Positions 1-8,870 of a DNA stretch of 64,000 bases are shown piece after piece. The DNA comes from JAAYUD01 sp041907665. GTDB taxonomy: Bacteria; Bacteroidota; Bacteroidia; Bacteroidales; Bacteroidaceae. The notes beneath the pieces are model-generated. The model worked only from the letters and a program-made list of their open reading frames with translations. It was not told the origin of the DNA and searched no databases. The DNA lies in the NCBI GenBank assembly GCA_041907665.1, contig JAYRGW010000009.1:1-64000 (forward strand). Reading direction: 5' to 3'. Numbering within the stretch: the first letter of the stretch is position 1; each line of letters opens with the position of its first letter. The position numbers were made by a program, and so were the translations under genes.

Positions 1-211
1 TTTTTCTAATAATATAGCCAAGAGGATTGCGAGCTTTCATGGTTATCACCTTAAAAACCACTTTACCTTTCAGCCGTTGACCGAAATGAATAAAGCCAAT
101 AGCTTTTGCAACTTCTGTGGCTTTATAGAGGATATTGCCGGCTTCATCCTGTGTGGTGATAATCTTGCCAAATAGTGGATGATCCACTTCCTTGAATTTG
201 TATTCTTCCAT
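1..211 (-). CDS. Partial Bro-N-like antirepressor protein (cut by window edge)
   Basis: An open frame starts with ATG at 211 and runs without a stop to base 1, giving 70 residues. The first 40 residues (FGKIITTQDEAGNILYKATE, then VAKAIGF) match the start of a Bro-N domain: a beta strand, a turn and a xxVAxALG helix like that of the gene at 772-1077. The start is only 2 bp from the stop of the KilAC gene upstream, so the two are probably translated together. Bro-N domains bind DNA and occur in phage and ICE antirepressors. After residue 42 the match to Bro-N is lost, so this may be a divergent or recombined copy. Function is inferred from the domain only. Confidence 0.5.
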   Translation of the reverse strand, partial: MEEYKFKEVDHPLFGKIITTQDEAGNILYKATEVAKAIGFIHFGQRLKGKVVFKVITMKARNPLGYIIRK

Positions 212-213
212 AG

Positions 214-735
214 TTACTGAACCTCCATCTCATCAAAGAGTAATCTTTCCATTGGCTTTTGCTGTTCCTTTTCAAAAAGAGGGATAATGCCCTTTTCCTT
301 TAGAAAACGATAGAGAAAAAGTCGTCCTGCCTGTGTCCACATCGAACTTAGCTTAAATCCGTATTCTGTTGTTGCAGTGACGGACTTCATGTAGTTATAT
401 GGCGCATATTTCGTTTTTGGCAACCATTGATCGTTTACCTTCTTCTGGATTCCCCAATCGTAGAGTAAGCTGTTTAGTCTTTGTGCTGATATACCATACT
501 CAGAAGCAATCTGTGAAATTCTCACGCATTTCTTTTCAGAGAGGATGTAGTCCACAAAGGTTGCACGTTTGGTCATCTCTTTCATCGTATTCTCCTGAGC
601 AACGATAAGGGCGTGCTGTTCAGTGACCTTATCTTCCGCCAATTTGCGTCCTTCCTGTTCCATCTTTAGGTTGGTGGCCAACTTGATTAGGAAGTCAGGT
701 TCTGTGATGGCACGCTGCAATGTCTCTGGAGTCAT
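214..735 (-). CDS. KilAC-domain half of a split phage-type antirepressor
   Basis: 173 residues. A helical N-terminus (residues 1-60) leads into a KilAC-type C-terminal domain: the stretch RISQIASEYGISAQRLNSLL is a helix-turn-helix, followed by a region with WLPKTKYAPYNYM. KilAC domains are the C-terminal part of phage antirepressors, usually joined to a Bro-N or Ant N-domain. The frame continues upstream without a break through 12 codons (EVLPSIRKEGAY, the normal linker) to a TAA at 772-774, beyond which lies the Bro-N half. The ATG at 735 is therefore probably an internal methionine of a former fusion of about 287 residues. It might still be translated by re-initiation. Confidence 0.75.
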   Translation of the reverse strand: MTPETLQRAITEPDFLIKLATNLKMEQEGRKLAEDKVTEQHALIVAQENTMKEMTKRATFVDYILSEKKCVRISQIASEYGISAQRLNSLLYDWGIQKKVNDQWLPKTKYAPYNYMKSVTATTEYGFKLSSMWTQAGRLFLYRFLKEKGIIPLFEKEQQKPMERLLFDEMEVQ

Positions 736-771
736 ATAGGCTCCTTCTTTACGGATTGAAGGAAGGACTTC

Positions 772-1077
772 TTATACGACCCAATCTTGGAAAGTTTCAG
801 CAGCAGGTAACTTGCTACGCATAACCAATCTGTAGATGTCAGCCTCTGTTATAAACTTAGTGAGTTGCAAGCCTTTAGCGGAAGGGGTGCCCAAAACGTT
901 CACCCCTTTACAGTGTTCTCTAACTGCTTTTTGTGGATTGCTATAACCTAATGCTTTTGCTACATCGTTAGCTTTAAATAGCACTTTACCATTCTCAGAT
1001 CGTATGATTGTGATTTCACCAAACTGTTCATGGTTGAAGATTTGAATCTGATTTTTCTCAATTGTCTGATTTTTCAT
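772..1077 (-). CDS. Bro-N half of a split phage-type antirepressor
   Basis: 101 residues forming a full Bro-N domain: FGEITIIRSENGKVLFKAND, VAKALGYSNPQKAVREHC, and then FITEADIYRLVMRSKLPAAE and TFQDWVV. In intact family members this last motif continues as EEVLPSIRKEGAYM. Here the codon expected to be GAA reads TAA (772-774), and the expected linker follows in the same frame, so one G-to-T change explains the stop. The protein probably bound DNA and controlled expression of element genes, as antirepressors do in phages. It is the first gene after the exported transfer proteins, with a 30 bp gap. Confidence 0.8.
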   Translation of the reverse strand: MKNQTIEKNQIQIFNHEQFGEITIIRSENGKVLFKANDVAKALGYSNPQKAVREHCKGVNVLGTPSAKGLQLTKFITEADIYRLVMRSKLPAAETFQDWVV

Positions 1078-1107
1078 ATTTGTGTTGTTTTTATTATTTC
1101 CCTTTCG

Positions 1108-1851
1108 TTATTCATTACTTGTTTTGCTGGCAGTTAACCATCCGGCTTCTCGCCATCTGTTCAGAGAACTGATTGCTATAGTTGCCGTGCGACTTGGTTT
1201 CTGATAGGTAGCAGCCAATAGTTCGGTTGTACCTTTCGCTCTTGTCAACTGAGCAATGTACTTTACCAAAGTCTCATTCTGCCTACAGATGTCTGCATAG
1301 ATTTGCAGATACTGTTTCTTGCGTTTAGCATTAGGCATGTAGGCATCCTGAGTTGATTTGATGGCACTCTTGAACATATTATAGAGGTAAGTCCATCGTT
1401 CCTTGCTGTCTCTGGTTCCACCTGCTACCATAATCCTTTCAATGTTTCGGTGGAAACGCTCCAGTCTATCAGTTATCTTACTTCCTTCTGCCATCCATGC
1501 CACATCAAGTGCGCCGCCTTTGCGGTCAGCCATATTCAAAAGCTCTATCTCTCCACGTTTTACCATAGCTGAGTCCATTTGCTTCGACATATCCACCTGC
1601 TTGTAGGAAGCAAGTCCTGCGGCAGTTCGATAGCCCAGTTTATTTTTCTGAGCGGCTGTCTTACGATAGCTGTTGTGTAATAGCCAGTAATAGTATTCCG
1701 GAGTAAGCGTACCTGAACCGATTTCCATCACGGTTATCTGATTCATCTTAGAGGCATCATGTGAATACGTCACCTGTTGGGCTTGAATATTCAGTGAAAA
1801 AGTCGTTGCCATTCCAAGGATGAGTACTGTTATCTTTATTCTTCCATTCAT
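1108..1851 (-). CDS. Exported conjugation-cluster protein with C-terminal RWREAG motif
   Basis: 247 residues. The N-terminus is a signal peptide ending at about IQAQQ (residue 25), so the protein is periplasmic or secreted. The rest is helical, with no family I recognise. Near the C-terminus it carries SLNRWREAGWL, and the next gene upstream (1902-2624) ends with GRWREAGQL. The two are probably related in their C-terminal segment. Position downstream of the VirB4-like ATPase and in line with the transfer genes suggests a VirB5-like or other periplasmic part of the mating apparatus; this is inferred from context only. Confidence 0.6.
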   Translation of the reverse strand: MNGRIKITVLILGMATTFSLNIQAQQVTYSHDASKMNQITVMEIGSGTLTPEYYYWLLHNSYRKTAAQKNKLGYRTAAGLASYKQVDMSKQMDSAMVKRGEIELLNMADRKGGALDVAWMAEGSKITDRLERFHRNIERIMVAGGTRDSKERWTYLYNMFKSAIKSTQDAYMPNAKRKKQYLQIYADICRQNETLVKYIAQLTRAKGTTELLAATYQKPSRTATIAISSLNRWREAGWLTASKTSNE

Positions 1852-1901
1852 TTTTTCTCTGGTTTTAGGGTATCGCTACAAGCATTAAATTTGTAGCGAT
1901 A

Positions 1902-2624
1902 CTAGTATTTTAATTGTCCTGCTTCACGCCATCTTCCGAAAGCTCCATCCAAGATTTCCCGTCTGGTTTTCGAGCGATAGATGGATTCTTTCCAATAGCC
2001 CATTCTTAACTGTACATACTGCCAAGTCTTGAAATAAGCTCTGTTCAGATAGAGTTCTATTCGGTCCAATGAGTAGTTGATGGAGTTCATCACCATCATC
2101 AGTTCCGAAGTGGAGCAAGCAGCTGCACCCGTTGCATACAGCACAAGGTCGGATAGCGATTTATACAATTCCTGGCCTTCATTGTAGATGTTATCAATCA
2201 TTCGGTAGTTCACCGAGATAATCAGCGTATCTGCAATGGAATATTTAACTCGTTTGAGCACTTTTTCATTGTAATCCTCCAATAGCTTTTTATAGTCTCT
2301 GATGCGTGTTGATACGGTGTTATAGGTATCATAGGCATTCATCGAGGTACGCAAAGAATTGTACAGAACGTCAATCACATCAAAAGCTCTGGTGTATTTA
2401 TCCAAGTCAACATTCAGTTCCTTGTATTCCACGGCAGCTGTTTTGCTGTAATCGTGCAACAGGGAATTGCTTAGTTCTAGCGTTGAACGTGCCAACAACA
2501 TACTGCGAACACTCTTATGGTCATTGATATAGGCCTCCAAAGTCGTTATATCCTGTTGGGCATACGTCAATGATGGAATGACTATCAGCAATGTCATCAA
2601 AAACAGTTTTATCTTCATTCTCAT
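1902..2624 (-). CDS. Exported helical protein of the transfer module (VirB5-like by position)
   Basis: 240 residues with a signal peptide (MKIKLFLMTLLIVIPSLTYA, then QQD). The mature part is almost wholly helical, with heptad-like stretches around residues 95-140, and ends in GRWREAGQLKY. It overlaps the stop of the 869-residue gene upstream by 4 bp, so translation is coupled. Bacteroides conjugative transposons carry a helical exported TraI (DUF4141) protein after TraG. This gene sits in a comparable place and has a similar size and make-up, but I cannot confirm the family from sequence alone. Confidence 0.6.
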   Translation of the reverse strand: MRMKIKLFLMTLLIVIPSLTYAQQDITTLEAYINDHKSVRSMLLARSTLELSNSLLHDYSKTAAVEYKELNVDLDKYTRAFDVIDVLYNSLRTSMNAYDTYNTVSTRIRDYKKLLEDYNEKVLKRVKYSIADTLIISVNYRMIDNIYNEGQELYKSLSDLVLYATGAAACSTSELMMVMNSINYSLDRIELYLNRAYFKTWQYVQLRMGYWKESIYRSKTRREILDGAFGRWREAGQLKY

Positions 2625-5230
2625 GGCTCAGCATCTTCTTCCGGTTTAAACTCGATTGGGACTTGTTCGATGATTCCACCTTGCGGCACTCTGTTATCGG
2701 AGTTTCGATCATCATCCTTCTTTCCCTTTTCTTTAGCTGTTCTGGCATTCTCCATCCACTGCTCATGGCAGGTTTCCAAGAGGTTCAGTCGTCTGCCTTG
2801 GTCTTTATCCAATTGGAATCCTTGTTGGCGAAGTAGATCCATGATGGACACTTTGTAGTACATCATCTTTTCCATGCTTACCAAATCAGCATAGATTTTT
2901 GTGATTCGTGCATCTATCTCGCGAGCAATCTCCAATCTGTCGGATGACCATAACAGATGATAGGTGTCCTCTGTATCATCGGGCGATTGTGGCTCTGTTC
3001 GTATGTATCCAGTGCTGATCTGACAATTGGGATATTGTTTGGCTACATCTGAAATGTGTTTGTTTACAATGTTTGTTTTGGTAGATTCATTATCGTTCGG
3101 ATTAAGTTCAACCATATCTACAACCTGTGTATCAGAATACTCTCCGGTCAACGACCATGAAATCTGCACAATGGCTCTGTGAATTTTGATACCAAGGAAA
3201 TACTTAGGCTTTCTGGCAATGCTGACGTTTGCCTTGAAAATAATCTCACCATTGATGTTTGGCATAGATGCTTTTCTGCAATAAGTATTGCCTTCCCACC
3301 ATCCGTTACCGTTCCAAGTCAGGTTATAAGCGATTTTGCAATCATTCATAATGGCCGGAATACGATAGTAGTCATCGGTAGCTGTGGCATTATCATTAGC
3401 GGCTTCTGCCTTAGCCTGCTCAATATCATCCAGTTTCTTTTGCCATGTTGCCAACTCTTTTTGAAGGGCTTCAATCTGAGCCTTGTTCTCATTATACATC
3501 GTGCGGTATCTACCCAAGTCGGCATAACTGCTTGTTGCCATCAGTTTAACTAGTTTGGCATTTTCGGCTTCCAGATAATCTATCTTGCTTTGAATGGCTG
3601 TGATGTTATTTCTTGCTTCGGTTTCCTGGGCATACAACTCTGAAAGGTCGAGGTTATTGTTTGTGGGTAAGGTCGTGAGCATAGCGCACTCCTTGGTATG
3701 GGCATTCACCGAACCGCCACAACTTCCACATTTGTACTGCGTTGTTCCTTCGCCAAGAGATACATTGTCATGGCAGGTAACAGAGATAATGGCCATCTCG
3801 CATCCTTTTAGTTTATTGGCATCTGTTGCCTGATAGTAGTTCTTGCTGTCATAGCCTATATAATAGGTGTAGCCTTCTTCGTTATCATTCAACTCATTCA
3901 CTCTTGCTTGTAACTGGGCCTTGAAAGTATTCAAATCCATAGAATAGGAATCGAAATAATCCTCATAGACTTCTTCTGTACGGTTCCAGCTTTTCGTCAC
4001 TGTTACAGAGTAGGCATACGATTTCTTTGTTTGCTTTCCACCTTTACTGATGATATAGGCATAAAGTGAAAAGTTGATATAATAGTCGTTGCCATCGTTG
4101 GCTTGATTGAGTTGGGCTACACGGCTTCTTGACCAACCGGCATATCGTTCTGAGTTCTGTTTGATAGCCTCGTATTGGCTTGATGACGGGTAGAAGTTCT
4201 TATCACTGGTTGAGATACGATACCATTCTCCACCATTAATAACGCTGTTATCATCTGTTGGTGGAATGTAGTTGCACAATGTCTCACTGCCGGCATCTCT
4301 ACGATAGATGTACCATCTTTGCGTGTAGTATCTGCCGATAGATTCCTGATTGTAATCCGTAATCCATGAGGATAGGTTGTAATTGTAAACATTGAAGAGA
4401 TTACTTACATTATCTCCGGCAAGACCTATAAGTTTTCCTCCTAGGTTATTATAGGCACTGCTGAAAAGTCCGTATGAGTTTTTTGCAACCTCGGTGATTG
4501 CAGAAACCTTGCCATTTACAAGGTCATCAAACGAGCTTTTGCCCATCAGCTGATTACCCAAATTACTACCACCTCCCGAAATAAGGCTTACTCCGTTGTA
4601 GTATAGCGTTTCCAAATCTGATTTCAGATTGTCTTTGGTGAAGTTGCCTGATACGTTACCGAAAGAGTTCATTCCTGTGTCCCAGTCCATATTACCCATT
4701 TGCGTGAGGTCAAAGATGGCTTTGGCTTCCGGGCACATTTCAAGAAAGGCTATATCACGGAATGACAATCGGCTGTTTGTAACAACAGATTCGAACTGCA
4801 TACAGAGATTTTTGGTGTCTTCACAAGCCTTAAACAGGTATGCGCCATTGTAGAAAGCATTCTGAGGTCTTTTGAGCATTAAACCTGACAAGTCCCAAAT
4901 CTTTGGCATAATCTTAGCCGATACCATGTTGTAGATACGTCGGTAATAGTAGTTCTCTTCTGCCGATGCCCACAAACCGAGGTCTGTGAGAGCCTTTCTA
5001 TCCATATATTTGGATGAATAGATGGTAGCTGCTGCGACCTCTGCCGAGCGGTAATGCTTTAGAATATCCTTAATCTGCTCATTGTAATATGCCTCAGAAG
5101 CTGCCTCTGTACCGTATGCTCCGGCCATGGCAGCTATTGTCTTCGCATCATAATTGATACGATAATACTGTGCCGACATCTCTACGATGCCGACAAGCAG
5201 AACAATGATGGTACAAAGAAACTTCTTCAT
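2621..5230 (-). CDS. Large exported protein of the transfer module, with zinc-ribbon-like motif and coiled coil
   Basis: 869 residues starting with a signal peptide (MKKFLCTIIVLLVGIVEMSA). Residues 30-200 are helical, and a Ser/Gly-rich stretch near 215-280 may form a flexible or membrane-inserting segment. Around residue 500 the motif CGSCGGSVNAHTKEC could bind zinc. It is followed by a coiled coil (about residues 530-610, rich in A, E, Q and L). The C-terminus is charged and proline-rich. The gene starts 2 bp from the TraG stop and overlaps the next gene by 4 bp. Bacteroides elements often have a DUF5045-type protein beside TraG, and this may be one; I am not certain. It is likely a structural part of the mating channel on the periplasmic side. 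Confidence 0.6.
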   Translation of the reverse strand: MKKFLCTIIVLLVGIVEMSAQYYRINYDAKTIAAMAGAYGTEAASEAYYNEQIKDILKHYRSAEVAAATIYSSKYMDRKALTDLGLWASAEENYYYRRIYNMVSAKIMPKIWDLSGLMLKRPQNAFYNGAYLFKACEDTKNLCMQFESVVTNSRLSFRDIAFLEMCPEAKAIFDLTQMGNMDWDTGMNSFGNVSGNFTKDNLKSDLETLYYNGVSLISGGGSNLGNQLMGKSSFDDLVNGKVSAITEVAKNSYGLFSSAYNNLGGKLIGLAGDNVSNLFNVYNYNLSSWITDYNQESIGRYYTQRWYIYRRDAGSETLCNYIPPTDDNSVINGGEWYRISTSDKNFYPSSSQYEAIKQNSERYAGWSRSRVAQLNQANDGNDYYINFSLYAYIISKGGKQTKKSYAYSVTVTKSWNRTEEVYEDYFDSYSMDLNTFKAQLQARVNELNDNEEGYTYYIGYDSKNYYQATDANKLKGCEMAIISVTCHDNVSLGEGTTQYKCGSCGGSVNAHTKECAMLTTLPTNNNLDLSELYAQETEARNNITAIQSKIDYLEAENAKLVKLMATSSYADLGRYRTMYNENKAQIEALQKELATWQKKLDDIEQAKAEAANDNATATDDYYRIPAIMNDCKIAYNLTWNGNGWWEGNTYCRKASMPNINGEIIFKANVSIARKPKYFLGIKIHRAIVQISWSLTGEYSDTQVVDMVELNPNDNESTKTNIVNKHISDVAKQYPNCQISTGYIRTEPQSPDDTEDTYHLLWSSDRLEIAREIDARITKIYADLVSMEKMMYYKVSIMDLLRQQGFQLDKDQGRRLNLLETCHEQWMENARTAKEKGKKDDDRNSDNRVPQGGIIEQVPIEFKPEEDAEP

Positions 5231-5232
5231 GC

Positions 5233-7932
5233 TTACTTTTTTAGGTTCAATACTTTACCTTCCTTATTTACTTTCTGTGCAAATGGTAATGATTTGTCAA
5301 TGCCTGACAGGTTCCAATCTCGGCAATATGCCTCGATAGCCTCTTGGTGTGTACATTTCAATTCACTCTTATAGAGCTTCAGGGCTTCTTTCTCCGCTCG
5401 TTCTGTGGTATAGGTCATATAGCACTCACGAGGTTCTTCCACACCAAAGACTCCGCTGGTTGTTCCTCTTCGGATGAACACTTCACGGAAGAAGCTTCGT
5501 CCTGCCTTGTTCTCAAGGCGGTTGATAGTGAAGATCTTCTTGCAGTCCACATCTGTAAGTCCAAGAATGGATTTGATGTTATCGAATCGCTCTCTGAACT
5601 TACTTTGATCGAGTAGCATCACCACATCTGAGTTGTTGATGATGGCTTCCTTAACTACAGGAGAGCCGATGATGTCCTGAATTTCTTGAGTGACTACACC
5701 GACACTTGCCCAGAACTTACGGGCTGTCTTATACAGATACTTGATGTATTCCGCCATCAAGGGGGAAGCGATGGCTTTCCATGCTTCTTCGATTACCAAG
5801 ACCTTACGGTTCTTTTTGATACGCATCTTCTGCAAGAATACATCCATGATAATCAAGGTGACGATAGGGAAAAGCACGGGGTCGTCCTTAATGGCATCAA
5901 TTTCAAACACGATAAATGTTTCATCGAAGAGTGAGCCGTCCATATCCTCATTGAGGGTCTTATCATGATTACCGCCTCGATAGAAGTCTTTCATCATATA
6001 GCGATAAGTGGATATATCCACACCACTGAGGTTATTCTCATGACAGATGTCTGGAATACGCTGGACGGAATACTCGTAGAAGGTGTTGAATGAGAGTGTT
6101 TCCACCTTCAAGTCTTTTCTACGGCTTTCAATCTCATCAATTTCCTTGTTGATACGTTCTTCACGTTCCTTATCGGTCTCTTTTGTACCTCGGTTATTGC
6201 TTCTGTCATCAATCAACAAACTTTGGCGCAAGTCCTCCCTTTGTGGTGGAGTAAAGCCGTTGAAGCCATTGAAATACACGTCATAGTATTCTGTGATTAC
6301 CTGGTCTATCAATCGGTCTTCTGTCTTTGTTATTTCGCCTTGCGTACCTTTCCATATAAGCAGAGTCAGGTTCTTCAAGAAGCCGGTCTTTTCTACGTTC
6401 AACTCTTCACGCTTAATACGGAATGGGTTCATGGTAATTGGTTTTTCCTCGGTGTAGGAGATATATTTACCGCCGACGTATTCACAAAGTCCTTCATAAG
6501 AGTTACCCGTATCGACCATTACAACATCGGTATTCTGTTCCCAAAGCTGGCGAACAACGCTGTTAATGTGGAAACTCTTGCCACTTCCCGAAGGACCGAG
6601 GCAAAAGAAGTTACTGTTGTCGGTCAGCTTGTTACGTCCTTCCTTACCTGTAATGTCGATTGCTACCGGCACACCTTGACGGTCTGTATAGCAAATTTTC
6701 AAAGGTGTTTCCTCACTATGTTGAATCTGTTCTTTGTAAAACAGACAGCACGCTGCATCGCTCAGAGTAAGGAATCGGTCGTAATCCTCATTCATTCCAT
6801 AGCAGTTGCCCGGAAATGAATTGACGAAGAGTTCCAACTGATTATAGGCACGCTTACTGATATGTATGCCCATTCGTCCAAACTGATTTTCCAGATGGTT
6901 GGTGCATTTCTGCATGTCGGCATCCTTTGGAGTACATACCATCAGGTTGTAGTGAGTATAAACTAACTGCTTGCTTTCTCTTGCAATGACTTCCTGCACA
7001 CGCTTAATATCTTCCACAGCCATTTCGTTGGATGGGTTAGGAATACTGGCATGTCGGTTTTTCTTCTTATCCAAAAGGGCTAACTCTCGTTTCTGATTCG
7101 GCATGTAGATCATCTGATTGTAGATGACGGTTTCAGCACCCGGGATGCTGTCGATATGCGAAAGCAAGTCGACAGGCATACTGGTGTTGTTTACTTCAAT
7201 GTTGGTGTATGGTCGTACAAAACCGGGCAAGCTGGCATAATCCACATCTACCAAACTATAGACCTTGCAACGCTTATCGCCAAGTTCCACGCATTCTTCA
7301 TCCACCTTGAAATTGTTCATCGAGATGGTTTTGTCGGTGAAGTTCATGGCAAAATAACGGTCAACATACTCGCTTGCCTCCTGCTTTGTCAGGAACTCAG
7401 CTTTTACACCACCATCTTTTAGCTGGTCGTGTACTTTGCGAATCTTTACCTGAAAATCTCGCCATGTCTTACTATCGTAGGAGAACAGACGGCTTTTCTT
7501 GCATTCTTGTGTGATGGTCAGATAGCAGATGCTGTCAGTGTAGGTTCTTCCAGTGAAGTACTTGAAATAGGCATCAGAAAGAAATTCCTTCTTGCTGTCA
7601 TCATCAGAAGCAAAGTCTTTACGGATAAAGATGTCCTGCTTATGGACGGCATAACCTTCACCCAAAGTCTGAATGACTGCACTCATCAATGTCGTGAAAT
7701 CATAGTAGCTGTCTATGTTCGCAGAGTATTTCTGCACAGGGTTCGCTATTTTCAGGATAGCAGAGTATTCGCCTGTCTTTGTGTACACAACACCAACACC
7801 TTTATTGTCTTCCACGGAAAAGTATATATCCTGAAAGATTTTCTTGCGTTTACCGCCCGTGCCAAAAACAGATACAGAGATTGCCATACCTGCAAGAATT
7901 GCAAAGAATATGAGTATTACGTATAGGGTCAT
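5233..7932 (-). CDS. traG: TraG-family conjugation ATPase (VirB4-like)
   Basis: 899 residues from the ATG at 7932; a TTG one codon upstream is possible but less likely. An N-terminal hydrophobic segment (residues 1-25) would anchor it to the inner membrane. The Walker A motif GPSGSGKSFH lies near residue 447 and the Walker B segment KVLVIEEAWKAI near residue 710, followed by a VVTQEIQDI motif. This is the arrangement of VirB4/TraG ATPases, which energise assembly and substrate transfer in type IV secretion systems. In Bacteroides conjugative transposons the VirB4 homologue is named TraG. It is not the VirD4 coupling protein. Genes on both sides are exported or membrane proteins, as expected for a mating-pair module. 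Confidence 0.93.
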   Translation of the reverse strand: MTLYVILIFFAILAGMAISVSVFGTGGKRKKIFQDIYFSVEDNKGVGVVYTKTGEYSAILKIANPVQKYSANIDSYYDFTTLMSAVIQTLGEGYAVHKQDIFIRKDFASDDDSKKEFLSDAYFKYFTGRTYTDSICYLTITQECKKSRLFSYDSKTWRDFQVKIRKVHDQLKDGGVKAEFLTKQEASEYVDRYFAMNFTDKTISMNNFKVDEECVELGDKRCKVYSLVDVDYASLPGFVRPYTNIEVNNTSMPVDLLSHIDSIPGAETVIYNQMIYMPNQKRELALLDKKKNRHASIPNPSNEMAVEDIKRVQEVIARESKQLVYTHYNLMVCTPKDADMQKCTNHLENQFGRMGIHISKRAYNQLELFVNSFPGNCYGMNEDYDRFLTLSDAACCLFYKEQIQHSEETPLKICYTDRQGVPVAIDITGKEGRNKLTDNSNFFCLGPSGSGKSFHINSVVRQLWEQNTDVVMVDTGNSYEGLCEYVGGKYISYTEEKPITMNPFRIKREELNVEKTGFLKNLTLLIWKGTQGEITKTEDRLIDQVITEYYDVYFNGFNGFTPPQREDLRQSLLIDDRSNNRGTKETDKEREERINKEIDEIESRRKDLKVETLSFNTFYEYSVQRIPDICHENNLSGVDISTYRYMMKDFYRGGNHDKTLNEDMDGSLFDETFIVFEIDAIKDDPVLFPIVTLIIMDVFLQKMRIKKNRKVLVIEEAWKAIASPLMAEYIKYLYKTARKFWASVGVVTQEIQDIIGSPVVKEAIINNSDVVMLLDQSKFRERFDNIKSILGLTDVDCKKIFTINRLENKAGRSFFREVFIRRGTTSGVFGVEEPRECYMTYTTERAEKEALKLYKSELKCTHQEAIEAYCRDWNLSGIDKSLPFAQKVNKEGKVLNLKK

Positions 7933-7983
7933 CAATTATTGATTAGTAGTTGTGTTTTCTTGTTGTTAAAGCAGTGGAGTAGA

Positions 7984-8373
7984 TTACTCCAACTCTTCAA
8001 TCCAGTTCTCAAGGCATTCTTCCCAATGGTCTCGCCAGATGTCCAAGTCAAGATTTCGCACAGGATTGTAGCTGTTGTTATAGTCCTTACCCGTTGTGAA
8101 GAAACGACTGATTTCTGACAGGATGCTGTCACGCATATCTTCATCCAGATATTTTCGATCCTCGACTGAGAGACTACGCATGGAGGTTTTCAGTTCATCG
8201 GTTCGTGGGTAGAGCGTGATGTAAATCAGCTGTCCTGTGCGGTCATTCAAGCTCACGCACATCTTGTCAGATTCCTGTGGTGAATGTACAATCAAGCGGA
8301 ATGTGCTTGGAATGATGGCTACGTGAGCCTTTGTCTTGCCGGGAATGGCGATAGTTGCTAAGTATTGTTTCAT
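7984..8373 (-). CDS. Small cytosolic protein, paralogue of its upstream neighbour
   Basis: 129 residues, no signal peptide or membrane segment, acidic C-terminus (WIEELE). It aligns by eye with the 153-residue product of 8389-8850: LIYITLYPR with LIHNITLCP, a central helix followed by FFTTGKDY with YFIANGKYY, and a C-terminal LDIWRDHWEE with VKAEEWYTD. The two genes are 15 bp apart and read together, so they look like a tandem duplication that diverged. No known family is recognised. Position just before TraG suggests a transfer accessory or chaperone role, which is inference. Confidence 0.6.
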   Translation of the reverse strand: MKQYLATIAIPGKTKAHVAIIPSTFRLIVHSPQESDKMCVSLNDRTGQLIYITLYPRTDELKTSMRSLSVEDRKYLDEDMRDSILSEISRFFTTGKDYNNSYNPVRNLDLDIWRDHWEECLENWIEELE

Positions 8374-8388
8374 GATTTACCAATTGAT

Positions 8389-8850
8389 TTATTTCTTTTC
8401 TGACTTTTCCTTTTTTTCTGCGTCCTCTTTGTTTGCAGGTCGTCTTGTATAGGTCGAAAGTTCAAATACTACGTCTGTGTACCATTCTTCTGCTTTTACG
8501 CCAATATCAAATACACCGGGTTCATAGTCAACATATTCATCTTCATCATCAGAGTAGTATTTGCCGTTTGCGATGAAGTATGAAATGTCGAATGCTATGC
8601 TTGCAGTCAGTGATTCGCCCAATTTCATGGCAAGTTCATATGTTATGCCATCAAATGCCTTTTTGTATTCTTTGGGTGGGCAAAGAGTTATGTTGTGTAT
8701 GAGTCCTCTGTTGTTATCAAGGAATAAGATGGTAATATGACCATCACGTTCCAACGTTGCATCGATGGTGAAGACACGAGGCATAATTGCAATCTTTCGA
8801 GTTAGACCATATGCGATTCGATTTGTTTCTGTAATTACTAGATGTTTCAT
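8389..8850 (-). CDS. Small cytosolic protein, paralogue of its downstream neighbour
   Basis: 153 residues with no export signal. The core resembles the 129-residue product of the next gene. It adds an acidic insert (DDEDEYVDYEPG) and a lysine/glutamate-rich tail (residues 140-153). The start ATG at 8850 gives MKHLVITETNRIA. It lies between a lipoprotein gene and the paralogue in the transfer operon. Family and function are unknown. Confidence 0.6.
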   Translation of the reverse strand: MKHLVITETNRIAYGLTRKIAIMPRVFTIDATLERDGHITILFLDNNRGLIHNITLCPPKEYKKAFDGITYELAMKLGESLTASIAFDISYFIANGKYYSDDEDEYVDYEPGVFDIGVKAEEWYTDVVFELSTYTRRPANKEDAEKKEKSEKK

Positions 8851-8870
8851 TTTTGTTGTTTGGTTTGTTT

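Noticed and set aside
6223..6819. 198-codon plus-strand frame inside traG
   Set aside because: It is antisense to a strongly conserved ATPase gene, has no start context or domain, and its composition follows the opposite strand.
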